Below, piece by piece: positions 1-9,635 of a stretch of 64,000 nt of DNA. Under the pieces are notes generated by a model. That model worked only from the letters and a program-made list of their open reading frames with translations, was not told the origin of the DNA and did no database searches. The translations under genes were made by a program, and so were the position numbers. This DNA is from Alphaproteobacteria bacterium. GTDB taxonomy: Bacteria > Pseudomonadota > Alphaproteobacteria > Sphingomonadales > Kordiimonadaceae. Location of the stretch: positions 1 to 64,000 of the forward strand of contig JABXIS010000054.1 in the NCBI GenBank assembly GCA_013372975.1, in the 5' to 3' direction. How positions within the stretch are numbered: the first letter of the stretch is position 1; every line of letters starts with the position of its first letter.

Positions 1-45
1 CAGGTTCTGGACGTTGCCGCAATGAACCCGAAGAATAAGAGGTAA
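1..45 (+). CDS. rplM: 50S ribosomal protein L13, C-terminal fragment (runs off window)
   Basis: In-frame [14 protein letters not shown]-stop directly upstream of rpsI; typical L13 C-terminus and gene order. Confidence 0.8.
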   Translation, partial: QVLDVAAMNPKNKR

Positions 46-50
46 GCGAC

Positions 51-530
51 ATGGCCGATCTTCAGGACCTTAAAGAACTGACCGGCGAAGCAGCTGCTGT
101 TGCCGTAGAAGCTACCGAAGAGCGCAAGCCAGTTGTTGACGATCTCGGTCGTTCCTACGCTACTGGTAAGCGTAAAGACGCTGTTGCCCGTGTTTGGGTA
201 AAGCCAGGCTCCGGTAAAATCACTGTAAACGGTCGCGATCAGGAAACTTACTTCGCACGTCCAACGCTGCGTCTGATCGTTAACCAGCCTTTCCAGGTTG
301 CTGGCCGTGAAAACCAATATGATGTTGTAGCCACTGTTAAAGGTGGCGGTCTTTCCGGCCAGGCTGGCGCGGTTAAGCACGGCATCTCCAAAGCGCTTCA
401 GCTGGCTGAGCCTGAGCTGCGCGCTGCCCTCAAGGCTGCTGGCTTCCTGACCCGTGATAGCCGGGTTGTTGAACGTAAGAAGTACGGTAAAGCAAAAGCT
501 CGTCGTTCCTTCCAGTTCTCCAAGCGTTAA
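51..530 (+). CDS. rpsI: 30S ribosomal protein S9
   Basis: [14 protein letters not shown]...[19 protein letters not shown]...[24 protein letters not shown]. Confidence 0.98.
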   Translation: MADLQDLKELTGEAAAVAVEATEERKPVVDDLGRSYATGKRKDAVARVWVKPGSGKITVNGRDQETYFARPTLRLIVNQPFQVAGRENQYDVVATVKGGGLSGQAGAVKHGISKALQLAEPELRAALKAAGFLTRDSRVVERKKYGKAKARRSFQFSKR

Positions 531-592
531 GCTTCAAGAGTTTTTGTTCAGAGTATTTGTTTCGAGTATCAAACAATTCTGTACAGAGTACG

Positions 593-620
593 AAAGGCCG
601 TCCCAAGGGACGGCCTTTTT
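593..620 (+). terminator. Rho-independent terminator after rpsI
   Basis: AAAGGCCGTCCC-aa-GGGACGGCCTTTTT. Confidence 0.85.
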
Positions 621-729
621 GTTTGTACTGTCTTTATGCATTCTTAACCTCCTTCCCGTTTGGGCAAATAGCTTTCTTACAAGGTGGTCAGTAGCTTTGG
701 GGGAAATTGAATAATCAGGAAGATGCGCT

Positions 730-1389
730 ATGAGACATTATTCGAAAGTTGGACTTCTGCTCGGAACAGCCTTGGCTGTTCAGGCATGTACGACAAACCC
801 CTACACCGGCGAGAGACAAGCTTCAAAGGCTGCTGTAGGCGCCGCGATTGGCGCTGCTGCGGGCGCTTTGGGCGGCGCGATCGTTGGAGGCTCCAACAAG
901 AGGAAATCTGTACTGATTGGTGCCGGAATTGGCGCGCTTGTTGGTGGCGGTGTTGGTTTTTATATGGATCAACAGGAAGCCAAGCTGCGCGAGAAACTGG
1001 TTGGCACTGGTGTGCAGGTTGTTCGAGACGGAGATAACATTATTCTTAATATGCCAGGTAACGTGACGTTCGATTCAGATAGGACGCAGGTGAAGCCTGA
1101 ATTTCACGATGTTTTGGAATCTGTAGCTATTGTCCTGGACGAATACGAGAAGACATATGTGGATGTCCTTGGCCATACAGACTCGATTGGCGATTCAGGC
1201 TACAACATGGGCCTGTCAGAACGTAGGGCTGAGGCTGTTGCCAATGTCCTTGTCAGTGAAGGCGTACAACAGGAGCGATTGATCGTACGAGGCTTCGGTG
1301 AAAGTTATCCGATTGCATCAAACGAAACGGCTTCGGGCCGAGCGCTGAACAGGCGTGTTGAGATCGCATTGTCGCCGTTGGTGGAATAG
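730..1389 (+). CDS. OmpA-family outer membrane lipoprotein (YiaD-like)
   Basis: Lipobox LAVQAC, glycine-rich (glycine-zipper) region, C-terminal OmpA domain GHTDSIGDSGYNMGLSERRAEAVANVLV. Confidence 0.9.
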   Translation: MRHYSKVGLLLGTALAVQACTTNPYTGERQASKAAVGAAIGAAAGALGGAIVGGSNKRKSVLIGAGIGALVGGGVGFYMDQQEAKLREKLVGTGVQVVRDGDNIILNMPGNVTFDSDRTQVKPEFHDVLESVAIVLDEYEKTYVDVLGHTDSIGDSGYNMGLSERRAEAVANVLVSEGVQQERLIVRGFGESYPIASNETASGRALNRRVEIALSPLVE

Positions 1390-1405
1390 CGATTTGGCGT
1401 AAACA

Positions 1406-1432
1406 AAAGAGGCGGGACACCGCCTCTTTTTG
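1406..1432 (+). terminator. Rho-independent terminator
   Basis: AAAGAGGCGG-gaca-CCGCCTCTTTTT. Confidence 0.8.
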
Positions 1433-1461
1433 GGCTTCGTTCTTCCAAGCGATATACGCTC

Positions 1462-2013
1462 CTAGTGGTGATCATGCCCACAGTGTGGGTCGGCGCAACC
1501 ATGACTGTGCATGCCCTTGAGGTATTTCTGCATTTTCTTGAGAAGACGGTCGCGCTGCATCTTTGACAGATGATCGAGATAGGTCTTTCCTTCCAAGTAA
1601 TCCATCTCATGCTGGATCACCGTGGCCAGCCATCCATCTGCGGCTATTTCCTGTTTTACGCCCATCTCGTCTTCGAACCGCAGTTTAATCGCATCAGGCC
1701 GTTTGATGTCCGCGGAAATGCCGGGAAAACTGAGAGATGCTTCCTCGTTGGTGACAAGTTTATCAGATGACCAGATAACTTCCGGGTTGATACATATCAT
1801 GGGCTCAAGATTGCCTTCCGGTTGCACATCAACCACGATGATACGCAATGCTTTCCCGATCATGTTGGCGGCGATGCCCATACCACGGTGGGCATACATG
1901 GTTTCAAGCATGTCCGCTGTCAGTTGGCGGATACCATCATCAATATTGCTGACCGGTGCGGATCTTTGTCGAAGGACCGGGTTGGGTGCTGTGATGAGTT
2001 CGAGTAATGCCAT
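1462..2013 (-). CDS. Peptide deformylase-like protein with degenerate active-site motifs and His-rich C-terminus
   Basis: Overall PDF fold similarity (ITAPNPVLRQRS...INPEV...IQHEMDYLEGKTYLDHLS) but GMGIAANM, EASLS and HEMDY replace GxGLAAxQ, EGCLS and HEMDH. Confidence 0.85.
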   Translation of the reverse strand: MALLELITAPNPVLRQRSAPVSNIDDGIRQLTADMLETMYAHRGMGIAANMIGKALRIIVVDVQPEGNLEPMICINPEVIWSSDKLVTNEEASLSFPGISADIKRPDAIKLRFEDEMGVKQEIAADGWLATVIQHEMDYLEGKTYLDHLSKMQRDRLLKKMQKYLKGMHSHGCADPHCGHDHH

Positions 2014-2200
2014 GGGATCTACCTCTGGAATGAATTTGAATTTGTGCGATACGCTGAAATGGCGGGATTGGAAAGAGAGAATTCGAATTGAATACCATCG
2101 GCTGGAAAAATTCGAGCTGATTTATTTTTGATTAGGGTTTTGACTGTAGGGTGCGCTGTTTCAGGCACGTTGTGAACAGATATTGGTTTTTGAGGTAATT

Positions 2201-2743
2201 ATGTCGTCGTTTGGACGTGATATTTCCACCCTGATACATCATTCACTGGCAGACTTCGCCATCTTTCGCGCTTCCGACGATGGTATCGGCTACCTGTGCC
2301 CGGATGCAAAATGGCTGTTGGAATATGCCCTGTCAAAGGGACAGGGGACACGCCTTCCTAAGCGCCGTGATCTTTCACCCGCTGATATGACGGATGTTTT
2401 ACCTGATGTACTGATCCTTGAGCCAGTGATCGGCGAAGGCAATAACCTCGATGATATTACTGTCAGGCTGGTAGGGTCGAATATTTCGTCTTTTTATGGA
2501 CAGGTTACAGGGCAGAGCCTGCGTAAATTGTCGGATTCGGCAGCCGCAAAACGCGGATTTGATTGTGTTGCAGCTTCGATCGCAACCCGGGAGCCGATTG
2601 TCGGTGTCTCACATCGGCTCAATGACAAAATTTCCTATTTCGCCGTGACGGTTCTTGCTATTCCCCTTGTGAATGATGAGGGCGATATCTCGCAGGTATT
2701 TGTTCATGTCGATATCGGGCCAGAGGAAACCTTGGAAATGTGA
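2201..2743 (+). CDS. PAS-domain protein (alphaproteobacterial PAS_5-like)
   Basis: LPKRRDLSPADMTDVLPDVLILEPV...VRLVGSNISSFYGQVTGQSL. Confidence 0.7.
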   Translation: MSSFGRDISTLIHHSLADFAIFRASDDGIGYLCPDAKWLLEYALSKGQGTRLPKRRDLSPADMTDVLPDVLILEPVIGEGNNLDDITVRLVGSNISSFYGQVTGQSLRKLSDSAAAKRGFDCVAASIATREPIVGVSHRLNDKISYFAVTVLAIPLVNDEGDISQVFVHVDIGPEETLEM

Positions 2744-2813
2744 TCACATTTTTGTTGTGTTTGGAATATGGATCAGTCACTCTCAGTTTTTCGATCATCC
2801 AAGGGGTTTAGAG

Positions 2814-3176
2814 ATGTCCGCTTCAAAGATCATTTCCTTCGCCGATACCAAGCCAGAACGCGACGAAAGCATGCCCGCGCCGGAGAAATTGATATCTGGT
2901 ACACCGCTTCAGCTCACAGAAAACTATTATGAGGATGAAAAGGGCCGCTTCTTTACCGGCTTTTGGTCCTCAGCGCCCGGGAAATGGCATGTAAACTATG
3001 ACGGAGAAGAAGAATTCTGCCAGTTGATTTCGGGAGAAGTCGAAATCACGTCCGATCAGGGCGAAGTTGCCCGTTTTTCTGCAGGCGATCGGTTTGTCAT
3101 CCCGGCAGGATTTAACGGGACCTGGGAAACGATCGAAGCCTGCAAAAAGCTATATGTCATTTCGCTGGTAGGTTAG
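2814..3176 (+). CDS. Cupin domain-containing protein
   Basis: FWSSAPGKWHVNYDGEEEFCQLISGEVEITSDQGEVARFSAGDRFVIPAGFNGTWET. Confidence 0.85.
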   Translation: MSASKIISFADTKPERDESMPAPEKLISGTPLQLTENYYEDEKGRFFTGFWSSAPGKWHVNYDGEEEFCQLISGEVEITSDQGEVARFSAGDRFVIPAGFNGTWETIEACKKLYVISLVG

Positions 3177-3360
3177 ACTTGGAAACCAAGAAACCTTCTG
3201 GAAAATCAAATTGGCGTAAAACGGGGTACCCGTATAAAGGTGCGGCCGTCGTCTGATCGCACGGTGCGGTACAGCTAAACAGGTTCCCTTCGATGGCATT
3301 ATCTGTTGGGCTTGTGGAATGATTGTGAAATAGTGCCCAATCAAAGATTAGGAGCGCATT

Positions 3361-3783
3361 ATGGTAATTCGAAAGTCTCTTGCTGCCATTGTTGTTTGCT
3401 GCAGTGCTATATTCAGTGTTGCCTATGCTGAAGGGCAAGAACCGGAGGCGAGGGCCTATATTATCAGCCCAAAGGATGGAGACCATGTCAGCAGTCCTGT
3501 AACAGTGATTTTTGGCCTCAAGGGTATGGGAGTGGCGCCAGCTGGCACTGACAAGGCGCGTACAGGGCATCATCACCTGATCATCGATAGCGACCTACCG
3601 CCACTGGATGAAAATATCCCGGCTGATGAACACCATATCCATTTTGGGGGTGGTCAGACCGAGGTTGAACTTACACTCGCGCCAGGTAAGCACACACTTC
3701 AGCTTTTGCTCGGTGATATGAACCACATTCCGCACAAGCCCGCGATCTATTCCGAGAAGATTACAATTACGGTCAAGCCTTAG
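3361..3783 (+). CDS. DUF4399-like secreted protein
   Basis: Signal peptide; SPKDGDHVSSPVTVIFGLKGMGVAPAG...GHHHLIIDSDLPPLDENIPADEHHIHFGGGQTE. Confidence 0.8.
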   Translation: MVIRKSLAAIVVCCSAIFSVAYAEGQEPEARAYIISPKDGDHVSSPVTVIFGLKGMGVAPAGTDKARTGHHHLIIDSDLPPLDENIPADEHHIHFGGGQTEVELTLAPGKHTLQLLLGDMNHIPHKPAIYSEKITITVKP

Positions 3784-3886
3784 TATGCCGCTATCTTAAG
3801 TACATTTTCCTCCTTCCTTCATTTCTGCCCCATATCGGTTCATTTCAATAGGCAACGGTATCAACCAAATCGTCAGGAGTTATAGT

Positions 3887-4228
3887 GTGCCACACCTTGT
3901 TATTGAAGCCAGCAACGGCCTGATATCCCAGACCGGCCCCAAGGACATGATGAAAGCCGCACATGACGTGGCTGCTGCTTCAGGGCAGTTCGGCGAAGGG
4001 GACATCAAAGTTCGGCTGTTTTCTGTTGATCACGCCCTTGTGGGTGGAAAAGCTGCGTCAACCCTGCATATTACCCTTTATCTGCTTTCAGGTAGGGACA
4101 GGCAGACTAAAAAGGCGCTGACAGAGGCTTTGGTAGAACGTTTTAGTACGCTCGTGCCCAAAGCTGCGTCTGTGAGTGCAAATGCGATAGATATGGATCG
4201 GGAGACCTATTCAAAGATATCGCGATAA
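3887..4228 (+). CDS. 5-carboxymethyl-2-hydroxymuconate isomerase-like tautomerase
   Basis: GTG start; MPHLVIEASNGL with Pro2, typical of the tautomerase superfamily. Confidence 0.7.
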   Translation: MPHLVIEASNGLISQTGPKDMMKAAHDVAAASGQFGEGDIKVRLFSVDHALVGGKAASTLHITLYLLSGRDRQTKKALTEALVERFSTLVPKAASVSANAIDMDRETYSKISR

Positions 4229-4242
4229 AGGGGAGGGATACC

Positions 4243-5646
4243 ATGAGACTTGCCGTTCGTAGTTTTTTAGCCGCCAGTTGTGTATTATCCGCGCACGCCG
4301 CATATGCCGATCATCATGAAGGTCCCCAAGGGGAAACGCAGCGGCTTCACACAATGGTTGAAGATGTGTCTGCTGGTCGTATTGAAACCGACATCCGCAA
4401 GCTGGTGAGTTTCGGCACCCGCCATACCCTCTCTGATACAACTTCAGAAACCCGTGGCATCGGTGCCGCACGGCGTTGGATTGAAGCTGAATTCAAACGT
4501 ATATCGGCAAGTTGCGCGGCAGAGCTGGACGTATATACAGTTTCTGAAACGGTTTCCGGTCGTCGCATTCCGGAGCCTGTAGAAGTTGTCAATGTAATTG
4601 CGGTTCAAAAGGGCATTCTGGACCCTTCGCGCGTGGTCATGATGTCCGGTGATATTGATAGCCGGGTTTCAGATCCCCTGGACGGCAAAAGTGACTCTCC
4701 GGGTGCCAATGACAATGCATCCGGCATGGCTGGAACACTTGAGGCCGCTCGCGTGCTTTGCCAGACCAAGTTTCCAGGAACCATTATATTTGCAGGGCTG
4801 TCAGGCGAGGAGCAGGGGCTGTATGGCGGCGCGATTCTGGCCAAACACATCAAAGAACGCGGATGGCGGATGATGGGCGTGCTCAATAATGACATGATCG
4901 GCAACATTGAGGGCGTAAACGGGATTATCAACAATACAACTGCGCGCGTCTTCTCAGAAGGAACACGTGTTACAGAAACAGAAGGCGAAGCCAATCAGCG
5001 ACGTTTCTGGGGCGGCGAGGTGGATAGCCCTAGCCGTAATATCGCGAGGCTCGTGGGCCGCCTGGCTGACGAATATATTCCCAATCTGGACACCATGATG
5101 GTGTATCGACTGGACCGATTCAGGCGTGGCGGCCATCACAGGCCTTTCAACGAAGCGGGTTGGCCGGGCGTTCGTATTATGGAGACAAACGAGAACTATA
5201 ATCGCCAGCATCAGGACATCAGGACCGAGGACGGCATCCGCTATGGCGACACGATTGATGGCGTCAACTTTGACTATGCAGCCAAACTGACAGCATTGAA
5301 TGTGGTTACGCTTGCGTCCATGGCCGGTGCACCACCATTTCCTGGTGACGTTGACCTTGAAGGCGCCGTCTCACCGTCGACCACTATCAAATGGAGCATG
5401 CCTGAGGATGAGAGGCAGCGGGCAAACCTTCGCGGCTTCAAGATATACTGGCGCCTGACCACTGATCCTCAATGGCGCTGGAGCCATTTTGTTGATGCAG
5501 ACGCCCGGTCGCATACGCTTGAGAATGTGGTTATCGACAACTACTTCTTCGGTGTTGCGTCGGTCGCAAATGATGGACTTGAGAGCCCTGTAGTCTTTCC
5601 CGGCACCATGGGGGCGTTTGATTCATATCTGGCAACAGAAGAGTAA
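4243..5646 (+). CDS. M28-family metallopeptidase (secreted)
   Basis: Signal peptide; SPGANDNASGMAGTLEAARVL, FAGLSGEEQGLYGG, NNDMIGN. Confidence 0.88.
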   Translation: MRLAVRSFLAASCVLSAHAAYADHHEGPQGETQRLHTMVEDVSAGRIETDIRKLVSFGTRHTLSDTTSETRGIGAARRWIEAEFKRISASCAAELDVYTVSETVSGRRIPEPVEVVNVIAVQKGILDPSRVVMMSGDIDSRVSDPLDGKSDSPGANDNASGMAGTLEAARVLCQTKFPGTIIFAGLSGEEQGLYGGAILAKHIKERGWRMMGVLNNDMIGNIEGVNGIINNTTARVFSEGTRVTETEGEANQRRFWGGEVDSPSRNIARLVGRLADEYIPNLDTMMVYRLDRFRRGGHHRPFNEAGWPGVRIMETNENYNRQHQDIRTEDGIRYGDTIDGVNFDYAAKLTALNVVTLASMAGAPPFPGDVDLEGAVSPSTTIKWSMPEDERQRANLRGFKIYWRLTTDPQWRWSHFVDADARSHTLENVVIDNYFFGVASVANDGLESPVVFPGTMGAFDSYLATEE

Positions 5647-5758
5647 CCAATAGAACTCGGCCTCACCAATAAAATTCCAGCCTGACGAACATGTGAAAGT
5701 GGGCGAAGGCACCTTATGGTATAGAGCTTAGAAGATATACAAGTACCGGAACATTGAT

Positions 5759-7810
5759 GTGCGAAATACAGCAGCGCTATTTCTTTTACCCTTGATTGCC
5801 TTGTTTTTCGCGGCATTCTCACATGCTGCAGCGGCCGAGAAAATCGAGGAGAGCCACTCCACAATCACTTTGACGGCTGAAAACCCGGGGGGAAGGGATA
5901 CCAAATGGGTTGCTGTTACTTTGGCCCCCCGGAATGGATGGCATACCTACTGGAAAAATTCAGGTGACAGTGGTGCCGCGCCAATTTTCGAATGGACCTT
6001 CAAGGCCGGTCGCATTGAACAGAGCTTATATCCCACGCCGCAGCGATTACCTGTAGGTCACTTGGTAAATTACGGATACAGCAGCCCGGTAACCTTTCTG
6101 TTCGAGATGTCGTCCGATGCCGAGGGAATGCTGACCGCTGAATGGTTGGTTTGTGATGTCGAATGTGTGCCGCAAGTAGCCGAGCTTGGGCTTCTACCGA
6201 CCAAGAATGGCCGTGAAAGTACCCAGGAAGAAGTGAACATCCTTTCGCAAGCTAGAGAGACAACGCCTAACCCTTCCTATTGGGATACAACTCTCGAAGA
6301 ATTTAGCGACACATTCCTTCTAACGATATTTGCGGCCGAAGATGAACTTGTTGACGTCAATAATGCCTATTTCTTCCCTGTTTCTGGACAGTTGATTGAT
6401 CATGCAGCCAATCAATCATGGGAGGTTACAGAAAATGGGCTTTCGCTTATTTTACAAAAGGCGGCAGGCGCAACTGTTTTGCAGGACAACTCCGGTGTTC
6501 TGGTTCTGAGCTTTGATAATGGCAAGGAAGCCAGCTTTGAAATAGCGCCTATGGTGGTCTCCCTAGGCACAACGCAAGAGGCCAACCCTCCTCAAAGTAT
6601 AAGTGGCGAACTATCTGCATGGAAGGCGGCAGTGTTCGCTTTAGTTGGCGGCCTGATCCTGAACCTAATGCCTTGTGTTTTTCCGATCTTGTCCCTTAAG
6701 GCCATTGCGTTTGTCTCCGCCAATTATAAGACTGCGCGCAATCGACGGAAAGAAGGCTGGGCCTACACGCTTGGCATCTGGTCCAGCTTTATGGTCATTG
6801 TGATCGTGTTAATTGCCTTAAGGGAAGGCGGCGCCATTGTTGGCTGGGGCTTCCAACTTCAGGAGCCGCTGTTTGTGGCTGCCATGGCCCTCCTTATGAC
6901 TTTGGTAGCTTTGTCACTCTCTGGCCTCTTTACCATTCAGACGGGAATGGAGGGTGCTGGTCACAGTTTGGCAAGCAGGGAAGGAGTGCGCGGTGCCTTC
7001 TTTAAAGGCGTGCTCGCGGCGCTCGTCGCCACGCCTTGTACTGCACCGTTGATGGCGCCGGCGATAGGATTTGCCCTAACCCAATCAAATAGTACCGTTC
7101 TGATCATTTTCAGCCTTCTTGCAATTGGGTTAGCGCTGCCTTTTCTTTTACTTTCCTATAGCGATGGCTTGGCGCGCATGATGCCGCGCCCAGGTGCTTG
7201 GATGGAAAAAGTAAAGGAAGCCTTGGCTTTTCCCATGTATCTCACTGTTGCCTGGCTTATATATGTTTTTGATAGGGGGTCAGGTCCGGTCGCCACCTTC
7301 GTTCTGATGGCTGCAATTTTGGCAACTGTCTTTGCTGTGTGGTTGTGGCAGCAATCGACGGCGGCGCTTACCAGAATGATATCTTTGGTGATTGGGTTCT
7401 CAACCCCCGCATTCGTAGCAACGGAACCATGGGAAGTTTCTGAGGAAACGCGGCAACTCATTGCTGATGAGGTAGCGTTCAGTTCAAGCGCCCTTGAGGA
7501 ACTTTTGGAAGATGGAACGCCAGTCTTTGTTTATTTCACCGCTGACTGGTGCATCACATGCAAGGTAAACGAACGCATAGCTTTGATGACTGACCACACC
7601 CAAGAGACGCTCAAGCGGGAAGGGGTCGTTCTGATGAAAGGCGACTGGACCAACAGAGATGACGAAATTGCCAGGGTTTTGGCTTCACATGGAAGGGCGG
7701 GCGTCCCACTGTATCTCTTTTATCCCTCAGGTAAAAAGACGCCTGTTGTCCTGCCGGAGCTAATTGGACCAAACTCAATCTCTGACATTGTGTTGGGCAG
7801 GATCGACTAA
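5759..7810 (+). CDS. DsbD/ScsB-like thiol:disulfide interchange protein with C-terminal thioredoxin domain
   Basis: NLMPCVFPILSLK, ATPCTAPLMAPAIGFAL, YFTADWCITCKVNE; many TM segments. Confidence 0.92.
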   Translation: MRNTAALFLLPLIALFFAAFSHAAAAEKIEESHSTITLTAENPGGRDTKWVAVTLAPRNGWHTYWKNSGDSGAAPIFEWTFKAGRIEQSLYPTPQRLPVGHLVNYGYSSPVTFLFEMSSDAEGMLTAEWLVCDVECVPQVAELGLLPTKNGRESTQEEVNILSQARETTPNPSYWDTTLEEFSDTFLLTIFAAEDELVDVNNAYFFPVSGQLIDHAANQSWEVTENGLSLILQKAAGATVLQDNSGVLVLSFDNGKEASFEIAPMVVSLGTTQEANPPQSISGELSAWKAAVFALVGGLILNLMPCVFPILSLKAIAFVSANYKTARNRRKEGWAYTLGIWSSFMVIVIVLIALREGGAIVGWGFQLQEPLFVAAMALLMTLVALSLSGLFTIQTGMEGAGHSLASREGVRGAFFKGVLAALVATPCTAPLMAPAIGFALTQSNSTVLIIFSLLAIGLALPFLLLSYSDGLARMMPRPGAWMEKVKEALAFPMYLTVAWLIYVFDRGSGPVATFVLMAAILATVFAVWLWQQSTAALTRMISLVIGFSTPAFVATEPWEVSEETRQLIADEVAFSSSALEELLEDGTPVFVYFTADWCITCKVNERIALMTDHTQETLKREGVVLMKGDWTNRDDEIARVLASHGRAGVPLYLFYPSGKKTPVVLPELIGPNSISDIVLGRID

Positions 7811-7826
7811 AGGGAGGGAAGTAAAG

Positions 7827-8435
7827 ATGTATTCAAGAACCATCACTATTGTTTTCCTTTTGGCATTTTCAATCGCTCTCCGCGCGGCGGGCAATCCGCT
7901 GGCTCCGAGCGATATGGCACCAAACTTCACTGCGATGACATCCACGGATTCCCCCTTCGAACTGGAAAACTTCCGTGGACAATGGGTTGTTTTTGAATGG
8001 ACAAATCACGAGTGCCCTTATGTGCGCAAACACTATTCTTCTGGCAACATGCAAAAGACGCAGCGTCTTATAACCGAAGATGGTGGAATATGGGTCTCTA
8101 TTATCTCGTCAGCGCCCGGTAAGCAGGGGTATGTAACTCCGGAAGAAGCAAATCAGCTGACAGCCAGTCGTGGGGTATATGCGGACATGATTTTGCTGGA
8201 CCCATCAGGTGAGATAGGCAGGCTCTATATGGCCAAGACGACACCGCAGATGTTCTTGATCAACCCTGCAGGATATATTGAGTATATGGGCGCGATTGAT
8301 GATAAACCGTCAAGCCGTCAGGCCAGTCTTACGGGCGCAAAAAACTATGTATTGAATGCTTGGGAAGCTGCAAAAGCGGGGAAAGAGATAAATCCCAAGG
8401 TGACCAAACCTTATGGCTGCACCGTTAAATATTGA
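7827..8435 (+). CDS. Secreted thioredoxin-fold/redoxin family protein
   Basis: Signal peptide; APNFTAMTSTDSPFELENFRGQWVVFEWTNHECPYVRKHY. Confidence 0.85.
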   Translation: MYSRTITIVFLLAFSIALRAAGNPLAPSDMAPNFTAMTSTDSPFELENFRGQWVVFEWTNHECPYVRKHYSSGNMQKTQRLITEDGGIWVSIISSAPGKQGYVTPEEANQLTASRGVYADMILLDPSGEIGRLYMAKTTPQMFLINPAGYIEYMGAIDDKPSSRQASLTGAKNYVLNAWEAAKAGKEINPKVTKPYGCTVKY

Positions 8436-8588
8436 CCTTAAATACCTCTTTGCGCTTGTCTTTCAGATACATAGCGAAAATTAAAGGTGTGTTAAGGCTA
8501 TTGATCAACACTGTTGGAACTGTAAGATAGCAATTGAGGTTTCCGCCTAGGCGGGGCAAAGCGAAAACAAACAAGGCAGACAAGCCCT

Positions 8589-9458
8589 ATGTTTCTAATC
8601 ATTGGTCTCATCGTCGTAATGGTGATGGTGTTCGGCGGCTTCGCACTTGCCGGCGGTAAATTTGGTATCATACTTAAAGCATTGCCGTTCGAGCTGATGA
8701 TGATCTTTGGCGGTGCGATGGGTGCCTTCATCAGTGGTAACTCCACAGGAGTTATGAGCGGTGCTCTCAAAGGTATTGGGAAAGTCATGAAGGGGCCGCA
8801 CTGGAAGGCCGAAGACTATCGTGACCTTTTGTGCCTAATGTTCTTACTTTGTAAAACAATGCGCACGAAGGGCGTGGTGGCAATCGAAGCCCATATTGAG
8901 AATCCCGAAGAATCAAAGATCTTCCAGAATTTTCCACGAATTGTTGAAGACCATCACGTGGTTGAGTTTATTTGTGACTATATTCGCATGCTTACCATGA
9001 ACTTCGATGATCCGATGCAGATGGAAGATGCGATGAATGCTGACCTGGAAAAGCACCACGCGGAACTGCATGAGCCACAACACGCGCTGCAGACAATGGC
9101 AGATGGATTGCCCGCTATCGGCATTGTTGCGGCAGTACTGGGCATTGTGAAAACTATGGGGGCTATCGCAGAACCAGTGGAAGTGCTAGGCGGCATGGTG
9201 GGCGGTGCCCTTGTGGGTACTTTTCTTGGTATTTTCCTCTCGTATCTTATGGTTGCGCCAATTGCCGGACGGCTGGACCAGATTTTGAAAGAGGAAGGCC
9301 AGTTCATGAATTTGATCAAGATTGTTCTCGTCTCCCATTTGCAGGGCAATGCCCCACAGATATCTGTCGAAATTGGACGCCGGAATGTACCAAGTCCTTT
9401 GATGCCTGGTTTTGTTGAGTTGGAAGAAGCAATCGCAGAACTTCCGCCTGACATTTAA
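8589..9458 (+). CDS. motA: Flagellar motor stator protein MotA
   Basis: MFLIIGLIVVMVMVFGGFALAGG...GLPAIGIVAAVLGIVKTMGAI...GGALVGTFLGIFLSYLMVAP. Confidence 0.93.
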   Translation: MFLIIGLIVVMVMVFGGFALAGGKFGIILKALPFELMMIFGGAMGAFISGNSTGVMSGALKGIGKVMKGPHWKAEDYRDLLCLMFLLCKTMRTKGVVAIEAHIENPEESKIFQNFPRIVEDHHVVEFICDYIRMLTMNFDDPMQMEDAMNADLEKHHAELHEPQHALQTMADGLPAIGIVAAVLGIVKTMGAIAEPVEVLGGMVGGALVGTFLGIFLSYLMVAPIAGRLDQILKEEGQFMNLIKIVLVSHLQGNAPQISVEIGRRNVPSPLMPGFVELEEAIAELPPDI

Positions 9459-9635
9459 AAATACAACAGAGCAGATTTGCAGGGGCGCGCCGGTAATCCG
9501 GGGCGCCTTATGTGTCTTCACAGGAAAGCTATTCTTGTATGACTATTTGAAAAATCTTGGCTTCAACCATTGGAAAGCCAATGACTTATTCAATGTCTTC
9601 GTCCACTATGGCGGCAAATTGTTTCATGTTTTGTT

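Noticed and set aside
1001-1017. TTGGCACTGGTGTGCAG resembling a sigma-54 promoter
   Set aside because: Inside the OmpA lipoprotein coding region and the GG-GC spacing is one base short.
1622-2131. 169-aa plus-strand ORF antisense to the deformylase-like gene
   Set aside because: The minus-strand frame has clear PDF homology; this ORF has no recognisable features.
9484-9507. GC-rich hairpin GGCGCGCCGG-taat-CCGGGGCGCC after motA
   Set aside because: One mismatch in the stem and no strong T tract; possible weak terminator but not supported enough to list.
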